DNA from: Chloroflexi bacterium RBG_16_64_32
GTDB lineage: Bacteria; Chloroflexota; Dehalococcoidia; SM23-28-2; RBG-16-64-32
Assembly (NCBI GenBank): GCA_001795235.1
Contig: MGNZ01000008.1
Location: 1-6,036 of the forward strand
Length of the DNA stretch: 6,036 nt
Reading direction: 5' to 3'
The notes below the pieces were generated by a model, which saw only the letters and a list, made by a program, of their open reading frames with translations, did not search any database and was not told the DNA's origin. A program made the translations under genes and the position numbers. Below, one piece after another: positions 4,561 to 6,036 of this stretch (within the stretch, counting starts at the first letter, position 1; each line of letters starts with the position of its first letter).

Positions 4561-5103
4561 TCAGCGCCGCCGTTCTCTTGCCTGTCCCACCGCGCGCCAC
4601 ACCTGCGGGTCCGCGCGCAGAAAGCGCAAGAGCTGGCTGGTCGTGAGAGCGAGAGCCCGCGCCGCCTGCGGGTACCGCCCTTCCGCCGCCTCAAGGGCGT
4701 CGAGCACAGTGGCGACGACGATCGGATAGGCTCGATTGCGCTGGTTTACGGACAGGGTGCCCTTTGGGCCCCGCTGCGCCTCCAGCTCCGGGACCTGGAG
4801 CGGCGCTTCAAGGTCAAACGGCGCCCGCAGCTCCACCGCAATGCGCTCGCGGAGGCGCCGGAGGGCGCGGACCCGGTTCTGTTGCAGGTAGCGCGACTCC
4901 TCCGCCTGAGCCACTAGGCCGGTAGGCGCATGGCGGAGCCGGACCGCGGTCTCAACCTTGTTCCGGCGCTGTCCACCAGGCCCGCTGGCTCGGTAGCGCT
5001 CCTCGCGGCACTCCCCAAGGAGGGCCGCGTCGTCCAGCCGCAGCCAGGCGGTCCTGCGAGAAGCGTCAGCTTCCTTTCCCGCGTCAGGCGCTCTGCTCAT
5101 CAT
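4561..5103 (-). CDS. GGQ-motif release-factor-domain protein (ribosome rescue type)
   Basis: The 180-aa protein carries an RF-1 catalytic domain at about 20-90, with YRASGPGGQRRNKVETAVRL. The GGQ at 43-45 triggers peptidyl-tRNA hydrolysis in the ribosomal P site. The codon-recognition domain of RF1/RF2 is absent, as in ribosome rescue factors such as ArfB and mitochondrial ICT1. Unlike ArfB it has no short Lys/Arg tail; it continues into a helical segment of about 60 residues (NQRNRAYPIVVATVLDAL ... LLRFLRADPQVW). It therefore looks like a different GGQ subfamily, and the symbol arfB is not assigned. Two adjacent ATGs (5103 and 5100) are possible starts, with no clear Shine-Dalgarno. The gene lies 80 bases downstream of the lyase on the same strand, so cotranscription is possible. 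Confidence 0.85.
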   Translation of the reverse strand: MMSRAPDAGKEADASRRTAWLRLDDAALLGECREERYRASGPGGQRRNKVETAVRLRHAPTGLVAQAEESRYLQQNRVRALRRLRERIAVELRAPFDLEAPLQVPELEAQRGPKGTLSVNQRNRAYPIVVATVLDALEAAEGRYPQAARALALTTSQLLRFLRADPQVWRAVGQARERRR

Positions 5104-5183
5104 CGTTTTTAGTCACCGCCGCTCTAAGTGAAGGTGGCGCGCCGGAGAGGGCGGTTCGTCCGGGATTGTGTCGGCATTTGGGG

Positions 5184-6029
5184 CTAGGCCCGATAGCGCT
5201 CGTCGGTGGCGTATCGCTCCTCTACGCCCACCAGAGCATTGAACTCGTCGAAGGACATGAGGGCGTCCCCCAGGCCGGCCGTGGACCCCCGCCGGCGGAG
5301 CTCCCCGAAAGTTCGCTCCAGGGCGCGGGCCGCCGCGTACAGGCCGGACAGCACGAACCCAACGCTGAAGAACCCCATCTCGGCCAGCTCTTCCAGCGAG
5401 CAGATAGGCGTTCGCCCGCCCTCGATCAGGTTCACGGCTAGCGGCGGCGGCAGCCGGCGTCCTATCTCCGCCAGCTCCTCCTTGCTCCGCGGCCCCTCGA
5501 CGAACAGCACGTCGGCGCCGGCTTCCTTGTACAGCAGGGCCCGGCGTATGGCCTCGTCCAAACCGTGGGTCTCCAGGGCGTCTGTCCGGGCCGTAATCAT
5601 GAAGCGGGCCTCCCCGCGGGCGTCGCGCGCGGCCCGTATCTTCGCCGCGTGCTCGTCGGCCCCGATAACGTCCTTGTCCCGCATGTGGCCGCAGCGTTTG
5701 GGCCAGCGCTGGTCCTCCAGGATGACGCCCCGGGCACCCATGGCCACCAGCTCCCGGACGAGCCTCTGGACGTTTAGGGGCCCGCCGTAGCCCGTGTCCC
5801 CGTCCACGATGACCCCGATCTTCACGGCCGCCGATACGCGCCGGGCCACATCCAGCACCTCGGTCTGGGCGAGAATCCCGAAGTCCGGCTCGCCCAGGTG
5901 GCTCGCCGACACGCCATAGCCCGTAAGAACGACCGCCGGGAAGCCAGCCCTCTCGGCGATCTTTGCCGAGAGGACGTCGTATACGCCCGGCATCACCATG
6001 ATTCGGCCCTGTCTGATCAGCGGATGCAC
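5184..6029 (-). CDS. isocitrate lyase/PEP mutase superfamily enzyme
   Basis: The 281-aa protein is a near-complete alpha/beta barrel of the ICL/PEP mutase superfamily, typically 280-295 aa. Seen motifs are MPGVYDVLSA (13-22), TGYGVSAS (36-43), VDGDTGYGG with Mg-ligand candidates D76/D78, LEDQ (E105), and K111-R-C113-G-H115-M, which fits the K[KR]CGH signature of C-C bond lyases. ARTDA and LFVEGP follow. The signature cysteine favours a lyase (2-methylisocitrate, dimethylmalate or oxaloacetate type) over a phosphonate mutase. The substrate cannot be chosen, and no methylcitrate-cycle neighbours are visible. The first start in the window is GTG at 6029-6027. The frame stays open to 6035 and no ribosome binding site can be seen, so the true start may lie outside the window. 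Confidence 0.9.
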   Translation of the reverse strand: MHPLIRQGRIMVMPGVYDVLSAKIAERAGFPAVVLTGYGVSASHLGEPDFGILAQTEVLDVARRVSAAVKIGVIVDGDTGYGGPLNVQRLVRELVAMGARGVILEDQRWPKRCGHMRDKDVIGADEHAAKIRAARDARGEARFMITARTDALETHGLDEAIRRALLYKEAGADVLFVEGPRSKEELAEIGRRLPPPLAVNLIEGGRTPICSLEELAEMGFFSVGFVLSGLYAAARALERTFGELRRRGSTAGLGDALMSFDEFNALVGVEERYATDERYRA

Positions 6030-6036
6030 GTCACTG

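Noticed and set aside
4205..4729. A 174-codon plus-strand frame over the Cys-rich gene and beyond
   Set aside because: Ser/Arg/Pro/Ala-rich frame shadow overlapping a better-supported gene with a ribosome binding site and operon spacing; it then runs antisense to the GGQ gene.

Overview
The window is a high-GC, tightly packed bacterial segment. All three tRNA genes encode their CCA tail, and the protein genes start with ATG or GTG behind purine-rich ribosome binding sites. No ribosomal or other marker gene is present, so taxonomy is a guess. High GC, soluble iron-sulfur proteins and the mix of families would fit an environmental, probably anaerobic or facultative lineage such as Chloroflexota, but this is inference. 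No CRISPR array, insertion sequence or transposase was seen.

Layout. (1) 1-402: a textbook sigma70-type promoter drives a tRNA cluster, Val(CAC) - Leu(CAG) - strong hairpin - Arg(GCG). It is followed by a degenerate second copy of the tRNA-Arg 3' end, interrupted by a small perfect palindrome. (2) 403-1608: a short leader, possibly holding a 35-codon ORF, and a cytoplasmic GH172 (DUF2961) glycosidase-like protein. (3) 1609-1846: a 238-base gap without a convincing gene. Its 3' half can fold by eye into two competing structures, one of which hides the ribosome binding site of the next gene. (4) 1847-4485: five same-strand genes spaced -4 to +18 bases, clearly an operon. They encode a 278-aa multi-cysteine ferredoxin-like protein, an 85-aa two-cluster ferredoxin with an unusual first motif, a 196-aa protein resembling the L-2-amino-thiazoline-4-carboxylate hydrolase family, a compact PHP-domain metallohydrolase and a 97-aa cysteine-rich protein. 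(5) 4561-6036, minus strand: a partner-less GGQ release-factor-domain protein and, upstream of it, an isocitrate lyase/PEP mutase superfamily enzyme whose 5' end may lie beyond the window edge.

The most interesting part is the five-gene operon. It pairs two iron-sulfur electron carriers and a small cysteine-rich protein with two putative hydrolases, but has no obvious catalytic oxidoreductase. It may be an accessory or maturation module for a redox enzyme encoded elsewhere, or a small uncharacterised pathway. The tRNA-Arg 3'-end copy and the possible switch-like leader are the other places worth a second look.
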